A stretch of 64,000 bases of DNA from Auricularia sp. M13 (Eukaryota; Basidiomycota; Agaricomycetes; Auriculariales; Auriculariaceae): assembly GCA_037042915.1 (NCBI GenBank), contig CM073193.1:7068001-7132000 (forward strand), read 5' to 3'. Both the position numbers and the translations under genes were made by a program. The notes under the pieces are model-generated. The model saw nothing but the letters and a program-made list of their open reading frames with translations, ran no database searches and was not told the origin of the DNA. Numbering within the stretch: the stretch's first letter is position 1; each line of letters starts with the position of its first letter. Shown here one piece after another: positions 1 to 12,392 of this stretch.

Positions 1-1203
1 CGAAGTGCGTCCGTTTGAACCCGTTCGCGAGTCTCCTCGCCACTGATGGCCTGATTGCGAGTAGTCCCATGCAGAAGTTTGATAATACGAATGGATTTCT
101 AGCACTGATGGAATGCACAATCGACGAATTCATGAAGGCCTCTTCGTACCTCACTGAAGCGCTCACCAACCCTGAGACCGCTGCGTCAGGGAAACCAAGC
201 GAGACCGCCATGTGTATTGCCTTGAATATCAAAGACGGCGGAGACCACTGGACGTGGCTCGAGGAGCCAGCCCACGCGATGAACCTTCGTCGCTTCGGGG
301 TAGCCATGCAGGGTGCGAGGACCATGGCTCCCGAAGAGCACACGCTTCAGGGTATGAGAGCAGATATCCTTCGCTCCAATAGTTTGACTATATACTGAAA
401 TTTTGAAGGCTTCGGTTGGAAGAATCTGCCGGCAGAGGCTACTGTGATTGACGTTGGAGGAGGGACAGGCCATGTCGCCATGGTCCTCACGAAAGCTTTC
501 CCACATTTGAAGTTGGTCGTTCAGGACAGAGCACTGACGATAGAGCATGCGCGTGAGGTGGGCGGCCATCTGAGGGATGCATCGTGGGTACCTACACTTA
601 CCTGGCTTGATAGTTCTGGTCCACGACACTTCCAGAGGCAGTACAGTCTGGCCGCGTGGAACTACAAGGTGCATTCTATGTCCACAATATTTCCCCGGAG
701 CATGACTGTCATTATAGCGCACGATTTCTTTAAGCCCCAACCGCTGAGAGCGCCCCCAGCCGTCTATCTGCTGCGTTTCATCATTCACGACTGGGCCGAT
801 AGCCTCGCTACACAAATCCTCCGGCATCTCCGTGACGCAGCTGCCCCAACTACCAGGCTCATCCTCCTCGAGAGAATCATCCCATACGCCTGCAAAGTCG
901 ACAGGAAGGGTGCTGCAACAGTTCCTGGTGTCGAGGATAACTCTGCCGCCATTCCGGAGCCACTGCTCCCCAATTTGGGAGTGGTCAACTTGAATGGATA
1001 CCTCTGCGATATTCAGGTGCGAAAACGCAAAACGTGTAAAGTGTCATTGCTGAGAACGGCCCGGTAGATGATGGCGGGACTCAACGGCCAAGAGCGCACC
1101 CTGCAGCAAGTTTGAGAACCTCTTCGCGTCCGCGGGCTGGGCTTTGGAAAGAGTCTACCGCACGGATGGTATGGCCTCGCAACTGGTCGCCACGCCTGCA
1201 TGA
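1..1203 (+). CDS. COMT-like SAM-dependent O-methyltransferase (5' truncated by window edge)
   Basis: Likely transfers a methyl group from S-adenosylmethionine to a hydroxyl on a small, often phenolic, molecule; the substrate cannot be told. Visible in order: a helical dimerisation-type N-terminal part, the SAM-binding motif VIDVGGGTGHVA near base 445, the acidic QDR segment, HDFFKPQP, FIIHDWAD around base 780 (HD contains the usual catalytic-base region) and the tail NGQERT...AGWALERVYRTDG. Introns at 352-408 and about 1017-1068 restore the frame. The true start lies left of base 1. One break: around 1101-1110 the frame shifts by one base between NGQERTLQQ and the conserved LFASAGW tail, so the gene is either mis-sequenced or damaged. 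The piece between about 570 and 690 fits the family poorly and may hold another intron. Converges on the thioredoxin gene, which ends 234 bases away. Confidence 0.8.
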
Positions 1204-1437
1204 GCGCAAGGGATGCATAGCATAACTAGAAGAACCGAGGATAGCAGTGTGGCTGGCGAGACAGGGCAAGAAAGACGATATGTTGGACCTTGGAATGGTT
1301 GGGTGAGCGGGAGAGAATCGCAAACTGGAGCCGCGGGCTGCCACGTAACGTCTGGAGGGGACAGCGCCAGCCTCAAATGAACGATAATGTTATTCAGCGT
1401 ACACACCAGCATCGAGAGCCTGACCATGACACAGCGT

Positions 1438-2099
1438 CTAGCTGAACATGAAGTAAAGAACCAAGTACGCGCCGATCAAACCAAGCAAAATCTTGACTTG
1501 CGGGTCAAGATCAACGACACCGGCTGCAGCGTCAGCAGCGCGAACTGCTGCTGGCGTGGACGAGGATGAAGACGAGCTACCAAGCGTCTGGCCCTTGCCA
1601 CCAAAGGCGCCCGCGGCTGAGCCTGACGAGCTTCCAGCGTGTTTCTTGAGCGCATTCTCAATGCCCCTGCCACAGTATAAGGGTCGCCGACGCAATAAAC
1701 ACGCCTCCCAACCACTTACCGTCTATCCGCACCGCGGACCATTTCCACTTGTGTGGAGCCCTTAAGGAAGATAAAGGTGGGCATGGCTGAGACTCCGTAC
1801 TGCTGTGCAATGTCCGAGTGGGCGTCCACGTCGACCTTGAGGAAGTTGACGTTCGTGTACTGTTTCGACAAAGCTTCGTACGCCGGCGCAATTGCTCTGC
1901 ACGGGCCACACCTACGTGGAGGATTAGCATGACTGCGTAGCGTAAACGAGATGGGCGCACCATGTTGCCCAGAAGTCAATTACCTGAAACAATGTCAGCA
2001 TTCAGCCAGAATTACAGACACAGCACGCACAGAAAGCTTGTCTTTCGATCCAGAGAGAATCTTGGACAGCTGGGACGAGCTGGTTATTTCTGTGGGCAT
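1438..2099 (-). CDS. Thioredoxin domain protein with C-terminal membrane anchor
   Basis: A thiol-disulfide oxidoreductase domain of about 105 residues followed by a linker and one membrane segment. The start MPTEITSSSQ at 2099 leads into VIDFWATWCGPCR, the classical thioredoxin active site, then FLKVDVDAH, the cis-proline loop SAMPTFIFLKG and a terminal helix. The active-site motif is split by an intron (1912-1960); other introns are 1984-2030 and 1667-1719, all in phase. After the domain comes a low-complexity Ser/Gly/Ala linker, then LLGLIGAYLVLYFMF right at the C terminus. A single C-terminal hydrophobic segment with almost nothing after it is the form of a tail-anchored protein, so the thioredoxin head would face the cytosol; that topology is inferred. 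Divergent from the phosphodiesterase gene starting at 2414. Confidence 0.88.
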
Positions 2100-2413
2100 G
2101 CTGAGTGAGCGGTTCAAGGGCAAGATACAACGTGTAATCTCCGAAGCTTGCCACTTGCACCGATCCTTCACTGCTGCCCTACGAACACGCAGCACAGATT
2201 GTCCTGGCGGTTCTGTCTACAATGGCATGCGCTCGAGTTAAAAGGATTTCCAGGATTGACCGATCCACGGTCATGGCTTCAGATGCTGCGTAATTGGGGC
2301 GCTCGTGCGCTGGCACGCACGTGCGATCGCCCCGCTCTCTCTGGCTGCTGTCGGAAACGGCAGATAAAACGAGCGCGGTATCTTTCGTCTGAATGCTCGT
2401 CCTGCAAGATAGC
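2100..2413. promoter_or_regulatory. Divergent intergenic region between thioredoxin and phosphodiesterase genes
   Basis: These 314 bases separate two start codons pointing away from each other, so both promoters must lie here or overlap the neighbouring 5' ends. I see no clear TATA box and no coding signal. Confidence 0.5.
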
Positions 2414-5331
2414 ATGCGAATCGCCCAGGCTGCGGCAGTCGCGACGGTGTCGAGTGCACTGCTGCCTGCATCCAGTCCAACCACGTCCATCCAAGCTGAA
2501 CTGACTTTCGGACCGTCCACCTATGTCGCTCCGGGCACCTTCCCGGCTGCCGCCTTCACGAGTTACTATAATTCGCCTACCCAAACGACCGAGCAAGTTC
2601 AGCCAGTAGTCACGGATCCTGTCAGCGTGTGTATCTGCTCGAACTTTCGAGTCATGCTCGTCGAGACCGTGACCAGTTTTCCGTTATAGCACAAGGTCTA
2701 TCCTCTGGAGTTGACAGATCCCCATCGTATCCCGACGAATAATACTGTCGATCCACATCCCCTGCCGCCGCCAGCGCCGAAGCCTCTCCTGCTGTCTCTT
2801 GCCTTGCAGCAGATCAACTCCATCGCTACATCTGACAACTTTCCAACAAGATGCGCGAAATGCATCGCATCGCTCGAAGTGGCCAAGTTTCTTGTTCTCG
2901 CAGCGCCTGACCTGGGACCAAGGCTGGCGGTCGATCTTTGCGAGAGGTTCCAATTTTCGGCACGTCCATTCCGTACCCACCCTGTCGGCCAATATATCTC
3001 ATTTCGTCCCAGTCTACATGTGGTACATCCTACAGCAATCTTGCATTAGGTTCTGTCATCACTCAGGTCGTCGCGAATGCGGACGTTGGGGGATACGACG
3101 GGCAGGTTTGCCATGCGTCCGGTGGGAAGCAGGGTTTCAATGCTGATCGTCTGCTGCGTTTACAGCTGCTTTGCCAGAACTTCTTGGGCCTATGTCCCCT
3201 CCCTCCAACGTCGCCTTTAGATCTGACGGGATGGTTCGCGAAGCCGAAGCCCGACCCTCTTCCTCCACCACGAAAGCCTAGCGGAAAACGAGTCAAGGTG
3301 TTGCACTTGTCAGACTTTCACCTCGATCCGCGTCAGTACCGCTATCTAGCTGCTCGACTACCGCGAACTAACGCCGCTCAAGGGTACGCGAATGGAGCAG
3401 AGGCATTCTGCAGCACTGGACTCTGCTGTCGCGACGGAAGCACAAACTCCAGCAGCCCGCAAACACCCGTTCTTCCCGCGCCGCGTTTTGGCGCTTTCCA
3501 CTGGTTCGCCGGGCCCATCGCGGACTCCTTTTGTAACACGCAAGTGACGATGTTCAATGCAGCGATACCCCATTTGCGCTCGCACTTGCCGCCCTACAGG
3601 CCATCCCCGTGCTCTCAAATGCCGAACAAGATGGCTTTGCATGGACAGTGTACACGGGCGACCTGGTCGCGCACGACCAGGACAACCAGTTGTCGCGGTA
3701 TGTTAGACGGGTTATCCAATTGTAGTCCGTGCTGACGCGCGCGCAGGGATTATGTAACATATACTGAAGTGTGCCCTCTCAATCTGCAGCACACGCCTGG
3801 GAGAACCTGACGCTGCATAGACGGTTGTGTTTGATTTGATGAAAAGTTCATTGGCGGCAGCCCAGTTTATGCAGCTTTAGGAAACCACGACAGCTACAAT
3901 CAGTAAGCTGTGCAACCCGTCTGTATTTTACTGCGTCTCATTACCCCGATCCACCACCAAGAGCCCAAGATAGCCCACACTCGCTCGGAGGGGAGTTGGC
4001 AAACCAGTTCAGCTGGTATGGCGCCTTCCGCATGCCCTCTTCCCGCCACTCAGTCTTGCGTCCTTAGGAATTACGACCATGTCGCGTCCCTTTGGGCTCA
4101 CGAGCAATGGCTCCCGTCCGCTGCCGTGTCAGTTGCCCGCGCCCATTACGGCGCGTATAGCGTGCGACGAGTGGATGGTCTGCGCATCATCACGCTGAAC
4201 ACGGACTTCTGGTATAAGGCGAACTACTTCAATTACATCAACTTAACCGCGGCGGACGCCAGTGGAATGCTAAGGTTCTTGACCGACGAACTCCAAGAGG
4301 CCGAAGACCACGGCGATCGCGGTATGTTGACCCAGACTGCTCACTTGCAACGTCCGGGATTCTGATGATCGTCATCAGCATGGATCGTGGGACATGTGCT
4401 AACAGGTTGGGATGGTTCAAATCCTCTTGAGAACCCTACGAATATTTTCTACCAAATGTGCGAGCCTTTGAATCCAGGCGATTGTTCTAATCCCATGGTC
4501 TTCAGAGTCGACCGCTTTTCGCCTCATGTTATTGCCAGTACGTCCCAGAAAAGGTCATTTCATGGACGTTCTCATACTTATTTGCTTCAGATATATTCTT
4601 TGGCCATACGCACGAAGATCAGTTCTCGATATTTTACAGCAACAATGCTACGATTCAAAGCTCGGATACTGCACAATCCGTAGCATGGGTCAGTCGCTCG
4701 CCTGGTATACATTGCTGCGGCTCACGCGCTTAGATTGGGCCTGCATTGACGCCGCTCACTGGCCTGAATAGTGGGTTCCGTGTATACGAAGTCGATACCG
4801 GGGTGCGTTTGTTACTTTGCGAGATTTCTACCATTCTGTGCTAACCACTGAACCAGACCTTTGATATTATGGATGCGCATACGTGAGCCGGGTTCAATAC
4901 ACCGGATCTTGATTGATATGGCCTATGAAGGTGGATATCCAATGTCAGCACGTATCAAGCGCTGGACTCGCAGCTCGAGGATGGTCCTACGTTCACATAC
5001 GAATACTCCGCACGCGGTGCATACGGCGACTCTATCTCAGGCTGGGGTCCAAACGACCCACTCAATGCAACATGGTGGCATCGTGTAACGGAAGGTGAAT
5101 CTGCGTCCCCCCTCGGCGCCTCGTGTAAACGCTGACTGTAGTGGTACAGCGATGGAAGCTGACCCGTCACTTGTTCAGCTGTTTACGACATTCCAAGGCA
5201 AGAGTTCTGTGCGCAGCCCGCCCTGTATCAGCACGGAATGCGTCACCGCCAAGATCTGCTACATGCGTAGCGGATCGGCGAGCATCGCAAAGCAAAACTG
5301 CCGGCAGGGCTTTGGGTCTGTGCAAGGGTGA
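2414..5331 (+). CDS. Secreted acid-sphingomyelinase-like phosphodiesterase (saposin B + metallophosphatase)
   Basis: Probably hydrolyses phosphodiester bonds of sphingomyelin-like lipids or nucleotides outside the cell or in the vacuole. The start at 2414 gives a signal-like peptide (MRIAQAAAVATVSSALL); an upstream TTG at 2393 is not preferred. A Cys-rich saposin B-type region follows (RCAKCIASLEVAK, LCERF, then LLCQNFLGLCPLPPTSP), next the calcineurin-like metal site: HLSDFHLDPR, YTGDLVAHD, ALGNHDSYN, GHV and FFGHTHEDQ. All metal-binding signatures of the family are present. About a dozen short introns, for example 3332-3382 and 3504-3562, rebuild one chain ending at 5331. Two weak points: the frame slips by one base at about 3841-3850 (FDLMK to FIGGS, in an A run), and the junction at about 2960-3010 is not cleanly resolved. 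Either may be a sequence error. Confidence 0.85.
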
Positions 5332-6039
5332 GCTTCGTTGCATTGGCTGCCGGTGAGTCAAGGTGGCGCCTCATTTCTGGTGTACGTATTGGCTGAAAAT
5401 TGCTCGGATAAGCCTGGCGCTCCGTGCGGGGAGTCGTGGGGTCCTGTTTAGCCCACAATGTCCAAATCCGAATGAGAAGCCAGCCGCTGGCGGCAATCTA
5501 TGGCCAGGGATTGTACTGCCTTATACAAGGAATTGTTGCGCTACCCGCGCACACCCTGCCCACCCCCAGGTCTGCCCGTCCCACACTTCCGAAGGGCACA
5601 AGCTCGACATCGGTTTCTTTTCCGTCCCAGCTTGGACAATGACATTCATGTGATCATGTAGTCCCGATGTACTGTACCCGTCGAGCTTGCTTTGCCGCCC
5701 AGAAAATGACATACAATCCCGCAATTGGCGCTTCAGCTGCGACTGACAAGGGCTTGATCATATACGATGCTGCGCTGTTGCTCCTCAGCTGCAGCGGCAC
5801 GATGGCGGCACAAGATAGTGTAGAAGTGAGGGGCGCTTTGATTCCAGTGTTATGACATAAAACACAGGAATGCGTTACATAGGGGAGTAATATGGCTTCC
5901 ATCTAGAGTCGACATCAACTTGGGAGACCTAGTGATACAGTGTGAGACGAGACTGCACCGCAGCGCAAGAAAGAAGTGGGGGATTATAGGAAAGAAATAA
6001 GCAAGAACGAAATTATGTGCGATTATTATTAGTCGTATT
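5332..6039. other. Intergenic, convergent 3' ends, no gene seen
   Basis: Lies between the 3' ends of the phosphodiesterase and GNAT genes. Open frames here (about 96 codons at most) show no recognisable motif or intron logic. Confidence 0.5.
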
Positions 6040-7257
6040 TTACCAGTGACCTCTGTCCGTGTTGACGAAACCGAGCTCCAGCCAGTCTTCTACGCCGTCG
6101 ACCTTGGGCTTTCCGGAAAGGCCAACGAAGCCCACGCGATCGTAGACTCTGGCTGCGCTGTTGGTGTGGCCAACGTAGAGAACAACCATTTGCTTGCCAT
6201 GCTCGTTCAAGAGCCTGAGCATACAATTAGCTGGCTCAACATGAAAAGATGGAGGATGCGGACGCACTCATGCGTGACATGGCGAACCAGACGCTCTGCG
6301 CAGCCACGTTGACGGAAGGACGGGTGCGTAAATACTTTGGTGATGGCTGCCACGTTCTGCGTCGTACGGGTGACGGCGCATATGCACGCGATCGATATTT
6401 GAGGTACACCTTCGGCGTTCGGCGCTACCACCTCGTAGACCCAGAGGACGCGTTTGGCAATAAGTTCCTCAGCTTCTATGAGCGCGGCTTCGTTCGACAT
6501 TAGGAAATATACCTGTTGACGCGTCAGTTGGTGCCGAGGCTGCATTGCTATGCCGACTTACAGAATCGTCTGCAAAAAGCTGGCAGTTTTGCGCTACGGA
6601 GAGAGCATCTTCTGGCACTGCGCGGCGAAGAGTGTGCCCAGAAGGCAAGGGCCCTTTGTGTTCGGCTGTCACAGTATCCTTTGTGCAGAACGAGTAGCTG
6701 GCGGAATAGAAGGGGTCGGGGATGAGTTGCGCTCCAGTGAGCTTCGACCATATAGATGTAAACGCCTTTGTCACGGGCGCAGCGGCGAAGACAGAGTAGA
6801 CACGCTGCTCTGGGACTAGCTGACGCAGGCGATTTGCCAGGGCCTCGATACGAGGTATGATGAAGGAGCCTGACAAAGACGCGGGCGAAGCTGCTGTCCA
6901 GATAAAGATGGGATATGTGCCGAGTGTCCAGTCACAGCAGGAAAGGACGATCTCGAGCTGAGGACCATGTCGCACGTTCGCTGACGACGCCTGGGCGATA
7001 AGCGAGGAAGGAGTGGATGGAGACAAAGGCGAAGCGCCCGTACTCCAGACGGATATCCAGACTCTGGGATACCCGTGAGTGTTAGACTGGCGACCCGAGA
7101 GTTCCTCGGCGCGAATCTTGAAAGCGTGAGCGAGGATGATGTTGGCAGAACGCTCATGGCGACTGAGAGTCGGCAGCGTCGCGTGCAGGAGGTCGGTCGC
7201 GGTGGTGTGCACGTTAAGTTGGAAAGGCGGCAGCGTTGTGCGAATGGGGGCAGGCAT
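6040..7257 (-). CDS. GNAT-family N-acetyltransferase
   Basis: Likely transfers acetyl from acetyl-CoA to an amine; the substrate is unknown. The start MPAPIRTTLPPFQLN is at 7257. Three exons joined across introns 6513-6561 and 6215-6267 give a protein of about 370 residues. The first 230 residues are a fungal N-terminal region with no motif I can name. The C-terminal part has the GNAT core: a beta-strand pair, ITKVFTHPSFRQRGCAERLVRHVTHE (the R-x-x-G-x-A acetyl-CoA pyrophosphate loop) and the final MVVLYVGHTNSAARVYDRVGFV, where the N-x-x-A-x-x-x-Y and GF elements are typical. A TATA-like box lies 84 bases before the start. No breaks were seen. Confidence 0.85.
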
Positions 7258-7340
7258 AGCGATGAATAAGGAGGTAGTAAGTAGACTATTAGGGAAGCTG
7301 AGAGAGGCGGGCCCGGGATATGTCGGTGCCTCCCAAGATC

Positions 7341-7348
7341 TTTATATA
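7341..7348 (-). promoter_or_regulatory. TATA-like box of the GNAT gene
   Basis: Reads TATATAAA on the minus strand, 84 bases upstream of the ATG at 7257. Confidence 0.45.
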
Positions 7349-7611
7349 CCTTTGTCCGGTGGATTTGCATCGCAAGGACAGCACACGCGCGGCGGGACAT
7401 GCTGTGTTACAGTTTTGTGACATGAGGGCCGACAGCACCGCGCTTAGAGCGCGGCTCGCCGAGTAACTCGCCGTATGCAGTGAAACCGGAGGTCGCCTTC
7501 TTGTCCCCGGCTAGGGGAAACCACCGATTGGGCATTTGCGCATTGTAGCCTTCCAGCAGCTGTCCGGGAGCATGCATGAAACTGAGATACTGACTCGGAG
7601 ATTGTACCGAG

Positions 7612-7915
7612 ATATACTGATTGAGCCGGGAGCGGATTGAGTTACAACCGGCGCCTTCCCGACTCGTTTTGCCAAATGTCAGCGACCGAGCAGAAAGGCC
7701 GTTGAATGGTCTAATATTAGATCGCGTATCACGATCATCCTCGCCATTTTCGCCAGCCAATATGTTTGAGACGGTAGCACCAATAACGGGAGACGATGCT
7801 GATAGCGAATGGTCGGGACCGATTCGAGCGGGATGTCGTGAACCCGGAGGATACCCATTTTTGGCAGTTGATCCGTACGGCCCGTGGTCCGCACAGGTTC
7901 GCGAGCGTCCCTCGA
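7612..7915 (+). repeat. Direct repeat, copy A
   Basis: Begins atatactgattgagccgggag and shares a series of blocks with copy B at 8365-8640 in the same order: gactcgttttgccaaa, atcctcgcca, cgccagccaatatg, ggtcgggaccgattc, acccggagg, ggcagttgatcc and gcgagcgtccct. Blocks between these differ in sequence and length. Confidence 0.75.
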
Positions 7916-8364
7916 TTTGGAAATTAGCATTTGCCTAAATCGTTGGCTGCTCGAAGAACTTGGTTTCAAGTTCTCAAAGTCCCAGAATGAAAACGTCGCA
8001 CTAGCAAAGAGATGAAAGCGGCTGCTGAGCTCTTCTTGACGCGATCAATTGGAGGAATAGGAGCCGGGCAGAGCCAGAACAAGCCATTTGCAGCCGTTGC
8101 CAGCTGGACAATCAAAAAGTATATTTGGCTGGATGAGCGTTTCGATACAATGAGAGCGAGGTTGGCGCCCGATCGACGGAATCCTTTGTCAGGATGAAAA
8201 TCATCGATTTTACGACTTTGCGCCATTTTTTGCCCGCCTTCGGGAGCTTTTTCCTTGTAAACAGTTTCAAGGTGGAAAAAAACGTCTAGCGGTGGGGAGG
8301 CACTCAGGAGTCACCAGCCTTCCAAATCGGGATCGTCTCGAAAACGACAAGTCCTGTCAGTGTC

Positions 8365-8640
8365 ATATACTGATTGAGCCGGGAGCGGATTCGACCTCGA
8401 CCGTCAACAACTTCCACGTACGACTCGTTTTGCCAAACGTCCAGCCCGACTGACTTGCATCGTTCTCATTGAATTTCTTTCCTTGCGCCTTCACGAACAT
8501 CCTCGCCACCGCCAGCCAATATGACTCGGCAGCACAGTCAAGGGATCTGGCGCGGTCGGGACCGATTCAGTTTGTTGTCAACCCGGAGGTCGATTTAACG
8601 GCAGTTGATCCACAGCGCACAGGCGAGCGTCCCTATTTGC
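8365..8640 (+). repeat. Direct repeat, copy B
   Basis: Second, diverged copy of the unit at 7612-7915, same orientation, about 750 bases downstream. The first 24 bases are nearly identical; later blocks are separated by small insertions and deletions. Confidence 0.75.
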
Positions 8641-11600
8641 ACGATGTCAGACGACATCGATACAGCACCACTCCTTGATACATTTGACATTTCCTCCTTC
8701 ATATTGTCCATTGACTCAATAAATACAGCCTATAATTGCATCGACGGTCGGTGCATATCCATGAATATAATTACGATTGGCGCGATGAGATGCGCCCGCC
8801 ACCCGCGAGCAGTTTGAGTTTCCCGGTATTCGCCTGGTTGTAAATCTCCAACCTCTGTGACATAGTCCTCCTCAAATCATTGCTTCAGACCCAATAAATC
8901 ATTCTATACTTTACAGCCATGGGAAAGCCGAAAATGCAAGCAAAGCCTTCAAGAAAAAATCATTGGTCAAGTATCAGGAAACATTCGGTGTGGAGGTTTT
9001 GAGCGCAACAGAACAATTTACCACAAGCAAAACTCGTCCGGTGCTCTGGCTATTTTTTCCATAGACCACAAAAGGTCTAGTTCGATTACAAAAAAGACTT
9101 GGGGAGCTTTTACCGGGGAGAAAAAGAGCGCCGTTGGCTTGAAAAGTGATCGCTCTGTCGAGCACGTATCCACTAGTGCTTGTTTTCGCTGGGAGAAGTA
9201 GTGGAAATCGACGTCAGCTAACCTGGTATATCAGTCATATCATTGACGGTGTCGATATCAAACTCCAAAACGCCGAACGTATCCCGGGATAGACCAATGT
9301 TTCAGCCAGACTCCATCCTCAGTATTATGCCTAAACCACAGTAAAACGGTACGCTCAAATGAAGCAGGGAATACTGTCAAGAAAGACGGAGAGCCATGCT
9401 GTTTAACCCAGGACGGTCTTCCGAAACTGCTCATTAGAAACAAACTGTTTGTGCCATACTCTGTGGAGCGATTTCCTAGAGAGTGCAGCCCGAGAAGCGG
9501 GACATGTTTCACACCATCTGAGGTGATCGCAAAAGAACAACGTCGAGACATTATGGCAGGCCCCTGCCGGGACCCACGGCCACCTCCCTGTTGAGGTTCA
9601 GGGTAGGTGATTCGCGAAGCACCCGTCGATTATAGCCCAGGCTACTCTGAGAGAGGAGACTGATGCCAGAGCAAATTACTGGTCTCCATGAACCTGCGAC
9701 ATGCTAGAAGGCGGCCACGTAGAGCAGTCAAGGGCTGGAGACTCACTCGACGTGATACGCTGGTGTCCCTGGAGCTCCTCCGCCAATAGTTTAGCGTTGG
9801 AGACCGTAGGCCATACGGGGTAGGTGCGGTTAAACCCCCCGAGCAGAAGGTGTCGGCGTCATGCGTGAAACAGAAGGAGGGGAGCGTTGATCAGCAGGTG
9901 GGAGCGTATCCGAAAAGGATCGGTTCGTTGAATGTCTTCTACGCGCCGAGAGAACCTGCCCAAGACGCCACGTTTTGGGTCGTCGCCCTAAGAATGCGAA
10001 CCCTGACTGAGAGAGACCAGTGGCTTCTCGCACGATCTCTAGATGCGGTTGAACGGACGTCGAAGGTGTCGGTGTTCGGTAAAGCGTCGCGTACTGAAGG
10101 GAATGGTATCGGCCGCGAATGTGCAAGCACAGCGCTTACTAGAGATAGCAGAGACAGACGTGTGGTGCAGCTGGCGAACCAACCTTCCCAAGCGCATCGA
10201 GTCATGCCTACTCAGAACGATGCCAGTTGCTGCCCAGTCGCTGGGCCTTCATTAAATATTGCATTGGAGTTAGAAGAGCTGGTAAACCGGCTATCATCGA
10301 GCATGAGTATTTTGCGTACCATCTCATTGACTGTGCGGCATCGAACTACTTGTGGAAGGCGAGTTTCGGGAGGCAATAGTTATAGTGCTTCGTGCCACTA
10401 GAGTAGATCCCGCCTGCAACAGACAGGACAGCGGTGCGTCGTTATAGTGCAGTGGGTGGATGGATGAATTGATCTCCCGTGGTAAAAGATACGGTTCGAT
10501 TTTGCGAGACAGCAACTGGGGAGCACGTAGCAGCAAAAGTTGAACCCATCGTCCCGCAGGTCAAGACTGAGCTTCTGAACCACGGCGAATTGCTCCCAGA
10601 GGGTTGATGAAGCGTGAGACGGGGTGGATGCTCAGCTTTATAGCCTCAGAACGCTGTGCGTACGGGAATTTTCCGGGGTGAAAGCATGGCCGACGTGGAG
10701 TTGGGCCGCCTATGCTTTAATCGGCCTATGATCAGGAAATTATACGAGGTTCAGACCAGGACTATACGATTGGTACACACTCAGATGAAGCACGCCTGAA
10801 GACTCAAGGTCGTAGGTGCTTGGTTGGATACCGCTGATGGAAATCGGGTGAATACGACTCGAATTAGAATATCCGCCCGGTGCGGATAATGGACTGCCAC
10901 AGACACCGTCCCCAAGCGCGCGCCAAAGACCATGTGGAATCTACGTCCAGCAGAGATGCATCTCAAGAGACAGTCATCCTTGCGACCATTTGAGACACCG
11001 GCTTAGAGACTGAGACCGAGGCGATCGGATGACCGGGAGATGACGAGCGAGAATCGTAGAGCAAGAGAGCAAGGATAGCAAGGGTGTTTTTGGCGTTGGA
11101 TCCAGCGTGAGATTTTCATAAAAAATCTTGTGATACACTGCGGCGGTGATCACTTTGCGTGAACCCAAGCTGTAAGCTTCTCAGGAATTTCTCCTTCAAC
11201 CAAACGGGAGACTTCCTTGCCCTGAGGTAATGCTTAATCAGCGCCCTTAAGCAAACATAGGAAGCCGAGAGCACAACATACGTTCTGCAGCTTGACTATC
11301 GTTGGGATAGCTGTGAGCTTCCAGGGCTCGCTGCGCAGGGGATTCACGGCGGGACTCTTCCATCTAGAGCAGACTTTACCGGAGTAAAGCTTCAATAATA
11401 CAATAGTACGCACTCATGTCTCTGCCCGACGAATACAAGCCGCGCATCTGGGGCGCCATCGGCATTAAAGGTGTCGCGCACCAGCTGGTCCACATCGCGA
11501 CAGTCCTGTGCACCACTGAGCGACCGGATCGACTTCAGAGATCGAAACACGCACTGGGCACCACATCTACGCGTGCAGAGGCTCGCTTAGCGGGATATAG

Positions 11601-12392
11601 GGGGATAGATGCGCATACTGACGCGCCCGGACGCCGGATCGACTCTGTGCGCCACATCAGCCACATCCAGACGCGTAGCAAGCCTGGTGGCCCACGGTGG
11701 CGTACGAAGAGTAAAAGACCACGTAGTCGCAGTCGGTTGGTATCTGAGTAGCGGCAACTTCGACGAGAGGCATGTCCGCGGAAAGAGACTCCACCTGGGC
11801 GGGGTCAGAATTTGAACAACTGCCTGTCCTCTCTCTCTCTCTTTTCGAATTTCACTGTAATTTCTATGAGAATTCTTATTGTAGACTCTCGCTTATCATA
11901 ATTCATTCGCAATTTCCCATATGTGGACTTTTGTGGGGTCTTCTTGCGCTGGAGAGACATTGGTTTATTTCCAGACAGACACGCATGTACTTAACACGAA
12001 CTCAGGATCTTGCGCCAGAGAATGCGTTATAGAGGCAGGAAGTTCCATTAGAATGAGTTCTGAGGAAGTCCGTCGTGGCTACTTTGAGAGCCCAGCATCG
12101 AGACCACCAGCGTTGTTCTGAACGAAAGACCCAATGTTGACACTAAGTAATTCTATTTTCAGTGAGGACACACTCTCTAAGAATATCACAAGGTCGTCCT
12201 TGCCTCAGAGGAGGAATTTCGTTCGGGCAGCCGCGATTGGACGGTTTGTCCGTAATCTCCGTTCCGAAATCTTTTTGGAGATAGCTCCTTTCCGCGCTAC
12301 CCCGACCTTGCGGCTACCGCAACCCCTAGGCCAGCATATCGCGTCCGACCAGGCGGCAGTAACACTGCGTGTAAACCGCTGCCGTGCCCAAG

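Larger units (their letters stand above)
7258..12392. other. Gene-poor 5.1-kb region
   Basis: Holds no gene I can support. Open frames such as 9850-10401 (+, 183 codons), 9258-9551 (-) and 11416-11751 (+) lack recognisable motifs and do not extend across plausible introns. The region contains a diverged direct repeat (7612-7915 and 8365-8640), and is AT-richer than the genes around it. Decayed mobile DNA is a reasonable guess. Confidence 0.45.

Noticed and set aside
186-827. 213-codon open frame on the minus strand
   Set aside because: Antisense to the O-methyltransferase, which has clear conserved motifs.
9850-10401. 183-codon open frame, plus strand
   Set aside because: The sequence is not protein-like, no motif or intron extension was found, and it lies in a gene-poor tract.
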